This document shows, one piece after another, positions 1 to 7,957 of a stretch of DNA of 49,470 nucleotides. The notes below the pieces were generated by a model, which had not been told where the DNA came from, did no database searches, and worked only from the letters and a program-made list of their open reading frames with translations. The DNA comes from an uncultured Eubacteriales bacterium (GTDB taxonomy: Bacteria > Bacillota > Clostridia > Christensenellales > CAG-138). Each line of letters starts with the position of its first letter. Position 1 is the stretch's first letter. The DNA lies in assembly GCA_900318745.1 (NCBI GenBank), contig ONMC01000001.1:1-49470 (forward strand). The letters are read 5' to 3'. A program made the translations under genes and the position numbers.

Positions 1-9
1 GATTTGCAT
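1..9 (-). CDS. Start of a leftward gene cut by the window edge
   Basis: Only three codons (ATG CAA ATC on the minus strand) are inside the window. They are believed because a GGAGG ribosome site lies at 17-21, seven bases before the ATG, and a TATAAT lies at 40-45 on the same strand. The product cannot be guessed from three codons. Confidence 0.45.
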
Positions 10-39
10 AACCGTTCCTCCGTGTTCTGTGCCAGAAAC

Positions 40-45
40 ATTATA
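40..45 (-). promoter_or_regulatory. -10 element of the edge gene
   Basis: The minus strand reads TATAAT here, about 30 bases before the start codon at position 9. No good -35 hexamer is visible at 16-18 bp. It faces away from the promoter at 128-156, so 10-184 is a divergent intergenic region; I see nothing else in it. Confidence 0.4.
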
Positions 46-127
46 GAAAAGCATAACAGAAATTGCCGCAGATTGCAAGTTCTGTATCATGGATGCACAG
101 CAGATCGCAATTTTTTCATTTTTGGTC

Positions 128-156
128 TTGTGAACCGCATCAAAGTATGCTATCAT
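128..156 (+). promoter_or_regulatory. Sigma-A-type promoter of the Cys-rich lipoprotein
   Basis: TTGTGA (128-133), a 17-bp spacer and TATCAT (151-156). The gene starts at 185 with AAGGAG at 173-178, so the leader would be about 20 nt. Confidence 0.6.
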
Positions 157-184
157 AAATCGACTGTCCGATAAGGAGTTTGCT

Positions 185-661
185 ATGAAAAAAATCGTTT
201 CGATCCTGATGATCGCCGTATTCTTGTTTGCCACGGTCGGCTGTTCCTGCGGGCTCAGCTGCTGCGCAAAGTCCCAGGTCCCCACGCCGCCCGAAAACGC
301 CGCGTTTACGCTTGCGTATGACGACCCGTCGATCACGACGCTGCTCGCATACTTCCAGGCGAACACCGGCTATCAGCCGACGTTCACGAACGTGACCGAA
401 TTCGACGAGGTGCATACGGACGTCGTGTCGTGCGCTTCGCTCTCCTGCGTCGCCGTCCTGAAGGACGAGGCGAACGCGGCCGCGCTGGAGGAAGCCGGCT
501 GGACGCGCGTAGCCGTTGAAAACGGCTTTTCGCTGATCGTTCTTGCGGCGCCCGACGGCAGTTCCGCCGTGCGCAACGAGACCGCCGTCTCCGCTCTGAA
601 GGTCTGGCTCGGCGGCACGGAAGCGCGTTATCTTTCGGAGCATCCCGATCTTCTGAAATAA
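185..661 (+). CDS. Small Cys-rich lipoprotein of unknown function
   Basis: 158 residues. A hydrophobic signal segment (about 4-18) ends in a lipobox TVGC with the lipidated Cys at residue 20, so the protein should be tethered to the outer face of the membrane. It continues with an unusual cluster of Cys residues (C20, C22, C26, C27). The rest is a compact mixed alpha/beta-looking domain that I do not recognise; the phrase GYQPTFTNVTEFDE and the short C-terminal helix recall fragments of periplasmic binding proteins, but the length is too short for one and I do not assign that function. The start is secure (AAGGAG seven bases upstream). It is monocistronic: own promoter at 128-156 and terminator at 675-703. 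The Cys cluster could be extra lipidation context, a metal site or disulfides; the sequence alone does not decide. Confidence 0.8.
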   Translation: MKKIVSILMIAVFLFATVGCSCGLSCCAKSQVPTPPENAAFTLAYDDPSITTLLAYFQANTGYQPTFTNVTEFDEVHTDVVSCASLSCVAVLKDEANAAALEEAGWTRVAVENGFSLIVLAAPDGSSAVRNETAVSALKVWLGGTEARYLSEHPDLLK

Positions 662-674
662 TCCGATCAAACGC

Positions 675-703
675 GATCCCGAACACGGTTCGGGATCTTT
701 TTT
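675..703 (+). terminator. Rho-independent terminator after the lipoprotein gene
   Basis: Perfect 10-bp stem GATCCCGAAC / GTTCGGGATC with a 3-nt loop (685-687) followed by six T (698-703). Confidence 0.9.
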
Positions 704-719
704 CATGTCCGGACCGCCC

Positions 720-748
720 TTGCGTTCCGGCGTTGCTTTTGGTATAAT
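720..748 (+). promoter_or_regulatory. Promoter of the patatin-like gene
   Basis: TTGCGT (720-725), 17-bp spacer, consensus TATAAT (743-748). The ribosome site AAAGGGAGA lies just before the start at 791. Confidence 0.7.
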
Positions 749-790
749 GCAGCAAACGGGTCGACACCCGAACGAAAGGGAGAAACGGTT

Positions 791-1576
791 ATGAGCGAAC
801 GGAAAAAGATCGGCTTGTGCCTCGGCGCAGGCGGCGGCAGAGGCATAGCGCACATCGGCGTACTGCAGGTGCTGGAGGAGCACAACATCCCCATCGATCT
901 GATCTCGGGCTGCAGCGCGGGCGCGCTGGTGGCGGCGATCTACGCGGCGGGCACGGATCTGAAGCTTTTAGAACAGTACCTTGTCACGCTGCTGCCGAAG
1001 GACATCATCGATCCGACGATCATCACGCGCGGCGGCGTGCTCTCGGGCAGCAAGCTCGAGGAGATCGTCTGCACGCTCTCGCACGGACTCAATGTGGAAG
1101 ACACGCGCATCCCCTGCTTCATCGGCGCGACCGATCTGGAGAGCGCAGAATATCACATCTTCGAGCACTGCAAGCTGCATGAGGCGGCGCGCGCCAGCAT
1201 GGCGGTGCCCGGCGTCTTCTCGCCCGCCTATGTGCAGGGACACTGGTACATCGACGGCGGCACGCTGCAGGAGCTGCCGGTCGAGGTTCTGCGCGAGCAC
1301 GGCGCGGACGCGGTCATTGCGGTCGATCTGTCGATCAAACGCCCGTTCGTGATCCAACCCGGCAAGGCGCCGACCGCGCACGCCACGGTGCTGCGCGCCT
1401 TCGACCTGATGCAGAAGGCGATGGGAAGACTTCGGAACGACCCCGTGGACGTGCGCATCAGGCCGGACGTCTCCTTTATGGGGCTCGTCTCCACCAACGG
1501 CGCGGAACGCGCGATCGCGATCGGCCGCGCCTGCGCAGAGGCCGCGATGCCGGAGATCGAAAAGCTTCTCGGCTGA
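791..1576 (+). CDS. Patatin-like phospholipase (RssA/YlbK type)
   Basis: 261 residues, a cytosolic lipid acyl hydrolase using a Ser-Asp dyad. The N-terminal glycine-rich oxyanion loop GAGGGRG is at 12-18, the nucleophile elbow G-C-S-A-G at 40-44 puts the catalytic Ser at 42, and the DGG motif gives the catalytic Asp at about 155. There is no signal peptide, transmembrane segment or extra domain, which fits the short bacterial RssA/YlbK subgroup and not secreted ExoU-type toxins. The physiological substrate of this subgroup is generally not known; hydrolysis of phospholipid or lysophospholipid acyl esters is the expected chemistry. The gene stands alone between its own promoter (720-748) and a bidirectional terminator (1597-1625), converging on the sensor kinase gene. 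Confidence 0.9.
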   Translation: MSERKKIGLCLGAGGGRGIAHIGVLQVLEEHNIPIDLISGCSAGALVAAIYAAGTDLKLLEQYLVTLLPKDIIDPTIITRGGVLSGSKLEEIVCTLSHGLNVEDTRIPCFIGATDLESAEYHIFEHCKLHEAARASMAVPGVFSPAYVQGHWYIDGGTLQELPVEVLREHGADAVIAVDLSIKRPFVIQPGKAPTAHATVLRAFDLMQKAMGRLRNDPVDVRIRPDVSFMGLVSTNGAERAIAIGRACAEAAMPEIEKLLG

Positions 1577-1596
1577 TCGGTCGGGATTCAGAAAGG

Positions 1597-1625
1597 AAAA
1601 ACGCCGGATCGCTCCGGCGTTTTTT
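1597..1625. terminator. Bidirectional terminator between convergent genes
   Basis: Stem ACGCCGGA (1601-1608) / TCCGGCGT (1613-1620) with a 4-nt loop, A-run on the left (1597-1601) and T-run on the right (1620-1625). It can serve the patatin gene on the plus strand and the kinase gene on the minus strand. Confidence 0.88.
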
Positions 1626-1627
1626 GA

Positions 1628-2605
1628 TTATGCCAGCGGGAACCGCACCGTGATCTCGGTGCCGATCCCCTCGGCGCTTTCAAGCGTGATCATGGCATGA
1701 TAGCGCTCGCAGATGTGCTTGACGATCGCAAGCCCGAGCCCCGTGCCGCCCGTCGCCTTGCTGCGGCTTTTGTCCACGCGGTAGAACCGCTCGAATATGC
1801 GGTCGCGATGGATCTTCGGAATGCCGATGCCCGTATCGCGCACGGTCAGCGTGCTGTCGAACACGCGTACCGAAACGGTGCCGTTGTCGCGGTTGTAGCG
1901 GATCGCGTTGTCCAAAAGGTTATACACGAGCTCGTTCATCAGTACGGGATTTGCGCGGATGAGCAGCGGCTCGCCGACCAGCTGCACCGTCACGCCGCGC
2001 ACCATTGCGGCGCCCTTCAGCGTTTCGACGTTCTGTGCGGCAAGCGCATACAGATCGACCGTTTCCTCCTCTTCCGCGATGCCGCGCTCCTCCAGCTCCG
2101 AGAGCGAGATGATGTCGGAAACGAGTGCAAGCATCCGGTTCGATTCGCGGCGGATGCGCTCCGCAAACGCGCGGATGTCCCCATCCTTCGCCATGCCGTT
2201 TTCGATCATCTCCGCATAGCCGGAGATCGACGTCAGCGGCGTTTTGAGCTCGTGCGAGACGTTCGCCGTAAACTCGCGGCGGATGCGTTCCACGCGGTAC
2301 TGCTCGCCGATGTCCGTAAACGTCAGCACGGCGCCGGTGCGCAGTCCGTTCTTCGTGAGATCGTGATACTTCACGCGGACCGCCTGCTGATACAGTTCGA
2401 CCGTCTGGCTTTCGCCGCTGCGCACGCCGCCCAAAAACGCGTGGATCGTTTCCGGAAGATCGCTGACGTCCGTCAGCGTACCCGGCTCCATGTGCAGAAG
2501 CCGGCACGCCGCCTCGTTGCAGCACAGCAGACGCCCGTCCAGATCGAACGCCGCAACGCCGTCCTCGAGCGTATCCAGAATGCCCGAAAGGATCGTTTCG
2601 TTCAT
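1628..2605 (-). CDS. PhoR-like sensor histidine kinase without membrane segments
   Basis: 325 residues. An N-terminal PAS domain (about 1-105) is followed by a HisKA dimerisation helix with the phospho-acceptor His at 118 (VSHELKTP), an N box (NLLDNAIRY), and the ATP lid motifs DTGIGIP and GTGLGLAIV of the HATPase_c domain. It should autophosphorylate and pass phosphate to the regulator encoded immediately upstream. Family members of the PhoR/WalK type normally have one or two membrane helices and often HAMP before PAS; here there are none, and the start is fixed by GGGAGG three codons upstream inside the regulator's last codons, so this is not a mis-called start. A cytosolic or partner-borne signal is therefore likely. 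Ligand unknown. Last gene of the yitT-pepV-regulator-kinase unit; there is no pst or phoU in the window, so a phosphate role is not supported. Confidence 0.93.
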   Translation of the reverse strand: MNETILSGILDTLEDGVAAFDLDGRLLCCNEAACRLLHMEPGTLTDVSDLPETIHAFLGGVRSGESQTVELYQQAVRVKYHDLTKNGLRTGAVLTFTDIGEQYRVERIRREFTANVSHELKTPLTSISGYAEMIENGMAKDGDIRAFAERIRRESNRMLALVSDIISLSELEERGIAEEEETVDLYALAAQNVETLKGAAMVRGVTVQLVGEPLLIRANPVLMNELVYNLLDNAIRYNRDNGTVSVRVFDSTLTVRDTGIGIPKIHRDRIFERFYRVDKSRSKATGGTGLGLAIVKHICERYHAMITLESAEGIGTEITVRFPLA

Positions 2606-2608
2606 CGC

Positions 2609-3277
2609 TTACCTCCCGAGCTGATACCCCACGTTGCGCACCGTCAGAATGAGCGCGCCGGACGCGCCGAGCTTCTTTCGCAGCGTTTTGATGTGCATAT
2701 CGACGGTCCGCGTCTCTCCGGTGAACGCAAATCCCCAGACCGCCTCCATCAGCCGCTCGCGCGTGACCGTGGTACCGCAGTTTTCCAGCAGGAATTTCAG
2801 AAGCATATACTCCTTGAACGTCAGTTCCACATCGCGTCCGTTTTCCGTGACACGGTGGCGCTCGTCGTCCATCTCGATCGATTCGTACGCGAGCACGGTC
2901 ATCAGCCGGTTTGAGCGGCGCAGCAGCGCCTTACAGCGCGAAACCAGTTCCATGATGCCGAACGGCTTGACAAGATAATCGTCCGCGCCGGAATCGAGCC
3001 CGCGCACGCGGTCCGCCTCGCTCGTTTTGGCGGTGACCATCATGATCGGGATCGCCTGCGTCGTATGTCCCTCGCGCAGTTTTTTCAGCACCGAGAGCCC
3101 GTCCTCGCCGGGCAGCATGATATCGAGCAGAATGAGATCCGGCAGCCGTTCGGACAGCGCCTTAAAGAACGTCTCGCCGTTCGTGAACGCATCGACGGAA
3201 AGACCTGCGCTCTTCAGAGCGTAGGTCTCCATCTCGCGGATATCGATATCGTCTTCTATGATATAAACCAGCGCCAT
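2609..3277 (-). CDS. OmpR/PhoB-family response regulator
   Basis: 222 residues. The receiver domain (1-115) has the acidic pocket E8-D9-D10, the phospho-acceptor Asp at 52 (LLDIMLPGEDG), Thr82 and Lys104 (VKPF). The C-terminal winged helix (about 125-222) contains the typical TFKEYMLL and RTVDMHIKTLRKKLG segments, so it is a DNA-binding transcription factor activated by phosphorylation. I start it at the ATG at 3277 rather than 52 codons further up, because the fold begins there and because this ATG follows the pepV stop codon by one base, which indicates translational coupling. The kinase gene begins three bases after its stop codon. Targets are not visible; no obvious tandem direct repeat of a Pho box was found near the promoters of this block. 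Confidence 0.93.
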   Translation of the reverse strand: MALVYIIEDDIDIREMETYALKSAGLSVDAFTNGETFFKALSERLPDLILLDIMLPGEDGLSVLKKLREGHTTQAIPIMMVTAKTSEADRVRGLDSGADDYLVKPFGIMELVSRCKALLRRSNRLMTVLAYESIEMDDERHRVTENGRDVELTFKEYMLLKFLLENCGTTVTRERLMEAVWGFAFTGETRTVDMHIKTLRKKLGASGALILTVRNVGYQLGR

Positions 3278-3278
3278 C

Positions 3279-4610
3279 TTATTCGGCGGCGAGGCGTCTG
3301 ATCGCTTCCGCCATGCACATGGTGTTGAAGCGAATGTCCTCGATCGAGATCGACTCGTCCGGCATATGGCACATGCTCTCCTCGCCCTCGCGCACGATGC
3401 CGAACGCGACCGCGTTCTCCATTTCACGCGCATAGGTGCCGCCGCCCATCGACAGGGGCTTCGAATCGGAACCGTTCAGTTCGTTGTAAATGTTCATCAG
3501 CGTGGAAACAAGTTCCGAGTCCGCCGGAATGAAGTGACCCGGCTTGATCGTCGTTTCGGTGCGCACAAAGCCCGCTTTGCCGTACGCGTCGTCCCATTTC
3601 TTCAAAAGGTCCTCCGCCTTTGCGGTGAACGGGTGGCGGCAGTCGGCGATGAAGCGCACGCCGTTCTCGTCGAAGCGGATCACGTCGGGCGAATACGTGG
3701 TGCGTCCGGACTCGTCGGTCACGTCGACGCCGAGCGTCTCGCCGTGCAGGTCAAACTGCCACAGCGCATGCAGCGCGCGGACGGTTTCTTTGTCCGCTTC
3801 CGGCAGCGGCTGCGCGGTCAGGATCTTCAGAAGCGCCTGCAGCGCGTTCTTCGCAAACTCCGGCATCGACGCGTGCCCGCCGCGGCCTTCGACCGTGATG
3901 CGGTTTTCGTCGTACGTTACGGTATAGCCCGACGGCGCGTGGATCGGAACCGCCTTGCACGGAAGCTCCGCGCGGATTACGCCCGGAATGACGTTCGCCG
4001 CCGTGCCGCAGTCGATGCGAAGCGAAGACGGATAATGCTTTTCGTACGTCGTGTGCATGATGCCCATCTCGGAATTGACGACCGGATATTCGGCGTCCGG
4101 CGTGAACGCCAGCGTCGGCTGACCTTCGACCTTCAGATAATGCTCGACGCCCAACGATCCGATCTCCTCGTCGCAGCCGAGGATCACGCGTACGCGCCGC
4201 TTCATTTTAAGACCGCATTCCTTTGCGGCAGCCAGCGCATAGATCGCGCTCAAAGCCGGGCTCTTGTCGTCCAACGTGCCGCGTCCGATGATGCGGCCGT
4301 CCTTTTCGGTTGCGGCATACGGCGGGACCGACCAGCCCTCACCCTCCGGGACCACGTCGAGATGCGCGAGAATGCCGAGCGTTTCTTCGCCTTCTCCGTA
4401 CTCGACCACACCGCAGTAGCCGTCGACGTCCCATGCTTTGAGACCGAGGCGTCTCGCGATCGCGAGCGTCGCCTGAAGCGCTTCATACACGGTCTTGCCG
4501 AAGGGCTTGCCGGGCTCCGCGGGATCGCCGCGGGAGACGGACGGGATGCGCACGAGGGCTTTGAGGTCCTCGACCTGCGCGGGCAGCGTTTGTTCGATCC
4601 AGTTTTTCAT
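3279..4610 (-). CDS. pepV: Xaa-His dipeptidase (M20 family, PepV type)
   Basis: 443 residues, a cytosolic dizinc dipeptidase that cuts a broad range of dipeptides. The M20 metal ligands are visible in order: His in AHLDVVP with its Asp, Asp in GTLDDKSP, the catalytic Glu pair in CDEEIGS, Asp in TPDAEYP, and a C-terminal His in CHMPDESI. A lid/dimerisation domain is inserted between about residues 190 and 370, as in PepV. The length is slightly below the lactobacillal enzyme (about 470). RBS AGAAAGGAAG precedes the ATG; the upstream neighbour is yitT (18-nt gap) and the downstream one is the response regulator (1-nt gap). Pairing with a two-component system is unusual and suggests only co-expression, not a demonstrated functional link. 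Confidence 0.92.
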   Translation of the reverse strand: MKNWIEQTLPAQVEDLKALVRIPSVSRGDPAEPGKPFGKTVYEALQATLAIARRLGLKAWDVDGYCGVVEYGEGEETLGILAHLDVVPEGEGWSVPPYAATEKDGRIIGRGTLDDKSPALSAIYALAAAKECGLKMKRRVRVILGCDEEIGSLGVEHYLKVEGQPTLAFTPDAEYPVVNSEMGIMHTTYEKHYPSSLRIDCGTAANVIPGVIRAELPCKAVPIHAPSGYTVTYDENRITVEGRGGHASMPEFAKNALQALLKILTAQPLPEADKETVRALHALWQFDLHGETLGVDVTDESGRTTYSPDVIRFDENGVRFIADCRHPFTAKAEDLLKKWDDAYGKAGFVRTETTIKPGHFIPADSELVSTLMNIYNELNGSDSKPLSMGGGTYAREMENAVAFGIVREGEESMCHMPDESISIEDIRFNTMCMAEAIRRLAAE

Positions 4611-4628
4611 GTTCGTACTTCCTTTCTG

Positions 4629-5567
4629 TCAGTTGACTGCGGAGAAGCCCTTGCCGATGACCTCCCGCGTATCGATAATGGAGATGATGGCCTTCGGATC
4701 CTTTTCGAGAACGAGGCGGCGGATGCTGCCGAGCTCGATCGTCTTGGTCAGAATGTAGACCAGCGTCTTTTCCTGATTGGTGTATGCGCCGCGGCACGGA
4801 ATGTAGGTGACGCCGCGATGCATCTTATTGAGCACTTCCGGCGCGATCTCTTCCCATTTGTCGGAGATGATGAACAGCGTCTTGGTGCGGTTGATGCCGA
4901 GAATGACGTTATTGAACGCGATCGTCGTCACGAACAGCGCGATGAACGACAGCGCTGCGCCTTCCACGCCGACGCGGTAATCCCCCGCGCCGAGCGCTTT
5001 CATAACGCCGAGCGCGAGCGCGATCACGATGTTCAGCGACATAGAGATCGTACCCATCGAAATCGAATACTTGCGGTTTAAGAGCAGCGAGACGATGTCC
5101 ATGCCGCCCGTGCTGCCGCCGAGCCGCACGATCATGCCGCCCGAAACGCCCATCGTGACGGCACCGAAGATCACGCTCACCACGCGCCACGCGGGCTCGC
5201 TCACGTCAAACAGCTCGGGAAGATTCAGGTTTCCGAACAGCGCAAGCTCCGCGGCGAACAGGACCGTCATCAGAAACGTATAGACCGTAAAGCGGATGTG
5301 CAGATATTTGAACGCAAGGATCAGCAGCGGCGTGTTTGCGATCACAACGAAAATCCAGTTCGGGATCACGCCGTTTGTGGCATACGTGATCAGCATCGCG
5401 ATGCCCGTGACGCCGCCGGTGACGACGCCCGCAGGCGTGTACAGAAGCGTGACCGCCAGCGCCTCGACCGTGATCATCAGCGTCATCAGTACGATCGTCT
5501 TGCTCTCGCGCAAGACGGTCTGCATGCGCTTCGGCTTTTTTTCGTTCGTCGGTTTGACCGGTCTCAT
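4629..5567 (-). CDS. YitT-family membrane protein with DUF2179 domain
   Basis: 312 residues. Five or so hydrophobic helices fill residues about 25-200 (for example the segments around AVTLLYTPAG, WIFVVIANTPLL and FGAVTMGVSGG), followed by a soluble DUF2179 domain (about 220-312) with the family-typical KTLFIISDKWEEIA and REVIGKGF stretches. The family is very common in Bacillota and has no proven transport substrate, so none is given. The start is the ATG at 5567: it has GGGAGGAAG directly upstream, while the further 19 codons in frame are inside the promoter at 5596-5624. First gene of the unit yitT-pepV-regulator-kinase. Confidence 0.9.
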   Translation of the reverse strand: MRPVKPTNEKKPKRMQTVLRESKTIVLMTLMITVEALAVTLLYTPAGVVTGGVTGIAMLITYATNGVIPNWIFVVIANTPLLILAFKYLHIRFTVYTFLMTVLFAAELALFGNLNLPELFDVSEPAWRVVSVIFGAVTMGVSGGMIVRLGGSTGGMDIVSLLLNRKYSISMGTISMSLNIVIALALGVMKALGAGDYRVGVEGAALSFIALFVTTIAFNNVILGINRTKTLFIISDKWEEIAPEVLNKMHRGVTYIPCRGAYTNQEKTLVYILTKTIELGSIRRLVLEKDPKAIISIIDTREVIGKGFSAVN

Positions 5568-5595
5568 ACTTCCTCCCGCAAATTTCTTCGAATAC

Positions 5596-5624
5596 AGTAT
5601 AGCAAGTTTTTTGCGCAAGCGCAA
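5596..5624 (-). promoter_or_regulatory. Promoter of yitT-pepV-two-component unit
   Basis: On the minus strand TTGCGC (5619-5624), a 17-bp spacer and TATACT (5596-5601). It lies between the arcB terminator and the yitT ribosome site. Confidence 0.72.
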
Positions 5625-5647
5625 CCCCGCGGGCGCCGCGCGGCACA

Positions 5648-5675
5648 GAAAAAGCGAGCGTCGGATGACGCTCGC
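5648..5675 (-). terminator. Terminator after arcB
   Basis: Perfect 9-bp stem GCGAGCGTC / GACGCTCGC (5654-5675) with a GGAT loop (as read on the plus strand), and an A-run at 5649-5653 that becomes the U-tail of a leftward transcript. It closes the dnaX-to-arcB unit. Confidence 0.88.
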
Positions 5676-5690
5676 CCGTATACGGTTTGC

Positions 5691-6683
5691 TTATTTGTCC
5701 AGCGTGTCGGACATGGTGGCGACCATGACCGCCTTGATCGTGTGCATGCGGTTCTCCGCCTCGTCGAACACGACGCTGTGCTTCGAACGGAAGACTTCGT
5801 CGGAAACTTCCATTTCCTTAAGACCGAAGCGCTCGTAGATGTCCTTGCCGACGCTCGTTTCGAGGTCGTGGAACGACGGCAGGCAATGCTCGAAGATGAC
5901 GTCGGGATTGCCGGTCTTCTTCAGCATATCCATCGTGACGCGATACGGCTCGAGGAGACGGATGCGCTCTTCGAACTGCGCTTCCTCGCCCATCGATACC
6001 CAGACGTCGGTGTAGATGACGTCCGCGCCTTCGACTGCATCGATCGAATCGGACAGCTCGATCTTGCCGCCGGTCTCCTTGCAGAGCTCACGCATACGGC
6101 TCACAAGCTCCTCGGACGGGAACAGCTCTTTGGGCGCGATGCCGACAAAGTGCATGCCCATCTTGGCGCAGCCGATCATCAGGGAGTTGCCCATGTTGTT
6201 GCGCGCATCGCCGACATACACGAACTTGACCTCATGGAGCGGCTTTTTGACGTGCTCTTCGATGGTCATCCAGTCCGCCAGAACCTGCGTCGGATGATAC
6301 AGGTCGGTCAGTCCGTTCCATACCGGAACGCCGCTGTACTTCGCGAGCAGCTCAACAGTCTCCTGCTTGAAGCCGCGGAACTCGATGCCGTCGTAGAAGC
6401 GGCCGAGCACCTTTGCGGTGTCTTCGAGCGATTCCTTCTTGCCCATCTGGGAGTTACTGAGGAACGTGACGTTTGCGCCTTCGTCGTATGCAGCGGTTTC
6501 AAACGCGCAGCGGGTGCGGGTGCTGGTTTTCTCGAACAGCAGCACGACGTTCTTGTTCGCCATGCGCTTCGGGAAAATGCCCTGTTTCTTTTCGGCCTTG
6601 ACCTGATGTGCGAGCTTCAGAAGCGCGCGGATCTCATCGGGCGTGTAGTCGAGCAGCGTGAGAAAGTTTCTTCCCTGGAACAT
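5691..6683 (-). CDS. arcB: Ornithine carbamoyltransferase, probably catabolic
   Basis: 330 residues. The carbamoyl-phosphate loop S-T-R-T-R is at 54-58 and the ornithine-binding HCLP motif has its Cys at about 267. The protein is of standard length for a full-length cytosolic OTC. Sequence motifs do not separate anabolic ArgF from catabolic ArcB; I choose ArcB because the gene follows arginine deiminase (42-nt gap, RBS GAAAGGAAA) in the same transcript, where it would split citrulline phosphorolytically into ornithine and carbamoyl phosphate. Carbamate kinase (ArcC) and an arginine/ornithine antiporter (ArcD), normally needed to draw ATP from the pathway, are not in this window and must lie elsewhere if the pathway works. 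The terminator at 5648-5675 follows. Confidence 0.92.
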   Translation of the reverse strand: MFQGRNFLTLLDYTPDEIRALLKLAHQVKAEKKQGIFPKRMANKNVVLLFEKTSTRTRCAFETAAYDEGANVTFLSNSQMGKKESLEDTAKVLGRFYDGIEFRGFKQETVELLAKYSGVPVWNGLTDLYHPTQVLADWMTIEEHVKKPLHEVKFVYVGDARNNMGNSLMIGCAKMGMHFVGIAPKELFPSEELVSRMRELCKETGGKIELSDSIDAVEGADVIYTDVWVSMGEEAQFEERIRLLEPYRVTMDMLKKTGNPDVIFEHCLPSFHDLETSVGKDIYERFGLKEMEVSDEVFRSKHSVVFDEAENRMHTIKAVMVATMSDTLDK

Positions 6684-6725
6684 AATGTGTTTCCTTTCTG
6701 TTATGTAATATTTCGGAAATTCGGA

Positions 6726-7946
6726 TCATTTCGTGATCGGCTCGCGCACAAACGGCATGCTCATGCAGCGCGGACCGCCGCGGCCTCTCGAAAGTTCTGC
6801 GGACGGGATCTCGTGAACGGTGATGCCGTTCTCCCTTAAGATCCGGTTGGTCACGTAGTTTCTCGAATACGTGACGACCTCGCCGGGCGCCACGCACAGC
6901 GTGTTCGCGCCGTCGTTCCACTGCTCGCGCGCCGCGTCGATCTCGCTCGCGCCGCCGCATTCGATGAAACGGATCTTGCGGTCGAGCACGTCGGAAAAGA
7001 CCTCGACGAGCGGACGCGCATCCTCTTCGATCCGGATGCGTCTGCCGTCCGGCTTCGTCAGCCGGAACGCGCGCATCGTGCGAAGGATGTTCGGATGCAC
7101 GACGAACGTGTCCACGTCCACCATCGTCATGACGGTGTCGAGATGCATGAACGCGCGCACCTTCGGGATATCGACCGCCAGGATCTGACGGATGCCGGTA
7201 CGCTCGCCGATCAGACGGTTCGCAGCAAGCTCCACCGCCTGCGCGCTCGTGCGCTGCGACATGCCGAACGCCACGGTTTCGGGCGAAAGCACAAGGCAGT
7301 CGCCGCCTTCGAGCGAATGCACGTCGGTGCGATCGTGATACTTCGGGACCCACTTATAGACCGGATGATACTTGAAAATATATTTTGCGAACAGCGTTTC
7401 GCGCCGTCTGACTTCGTTCGCCATGCGCGAGATCAGCACGCCGTCGCCCACGTTCATGAACGGGTCGCGCGTGAAATACAGATTCGGCATGGGATCGACG
7501 TAGAACGGATACTTATCGTCGGTATAATCGACGAGATGACGCTTTTCGACCTTATCGAGATCGCTCTTGCGCACGCCGCCCGCCAGGATCTGCACGAGCT
7601 CGTCGAGCGGTTTCGAGGACAGATATGCGTTGACCGCCTGTTCCGCGCCTTCGGCGTTGATGTTTGCCTCGCGGATGTACTCCCAGATCAGCTCCTCCTG
7701 CGCACCCGCCGCCTCGATCGCTTCCTTCAGAAGCTCCTCAAGGTACAGCACCTGCACGCCGCAGTCGCGCAGCGTCTTTGCGAACTGATCGTGTTCCTCC
7801 CTGGCATGGACCAGATACGGAATGTCGTCGAACAATTGACGGGAAAGATAATCGGGCATCAGGTTTTCGAGCTCCTTGCCCGGTCTGTGCAGCATGACAG
7901 TCCTGAGCCGTCCGACTTCGGACTGCACGCAAATCGGTTTATCCAT
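6726..7946 (-). CDS. arcA: Arginine deiminase
   Basis: 406 residues, the usual length. It hydrolyses arginine to citrulline and ammonia in the cytosol. Recognisable guanidine-modifying-enzyme motifs are FTRDPF, EGGDC (acidic substrate ligand), HLDTV (catalytic His) and the C-terminal GGPRCMSMP with the nucleophilic Cys at 394. RBS AAGGAGGAG lies just before the start. The gene is only 11 bases after the stop codon of an amidase gene and is followed by arcB. The ADI pathway gives ATP and acid resistance in anaerobes, but here it is hitched to a replication/recombination operon and no ArgR-like operator or dedicated promoter is evident upstream, so specific arginine control is not supported by what I can see. 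Confidence 0.96.
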   Translation of the reverse strand: MDKPICVQSEVGRLRTVMLHRPGKELENLMPDYLSRQLFDDIPYLVHAREEHDQFAKTLRDCGVQVLYLEELLKEAIEAAGAQEELIWEYIREANINAEGAEQAVNAYLSSKPLDELVQILAGGVRKSDLDKVEKRHLVDYTDDKYPFYVDPMPNLYFTRDPFMNVGDGVLISRMANEVRRRETLFAKYIFKYHPVYKWVPKYHDRTDVHSLEGGDCLVLSPETVAFGMSQRTSAQAVELAANRLIGERTGIRQILAVDIPKVRAFMHLDTVMTMVDVDTFVVHPNILRTMRAFRLTKPDGRRIRIEEDARPLVEVFSDVLDRKIRFIECGGASEIDAAREQWNDGANTLCVAPGEVVTYSRNYVTNRILRENGITVHEIPSAELSRGRGGPRCMSMPFVREPITK

Positions 7947-7957
7947 CCAACTCCTCC

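Noticed and set aside
1697-2914. Long rightward open frame opposite the kinase and regulator genes
   Set aside because: It is a mirror of GC-rich codon use on the other strand: composition is Arg/Ala/His-rich with no fold, while the leftward frames are clear protein families. The same holds for 3366-5081, 5298-6839, 21975-23468 and the leftward frame 32291-34078.
3278-3433. 52-residue N-terminal extension of the response regulator
   Set aside because: It overlaps the end of pepV in another frame and adds Arg/Ser-rich noise; the receiver fold begins at the ATG at 3277.
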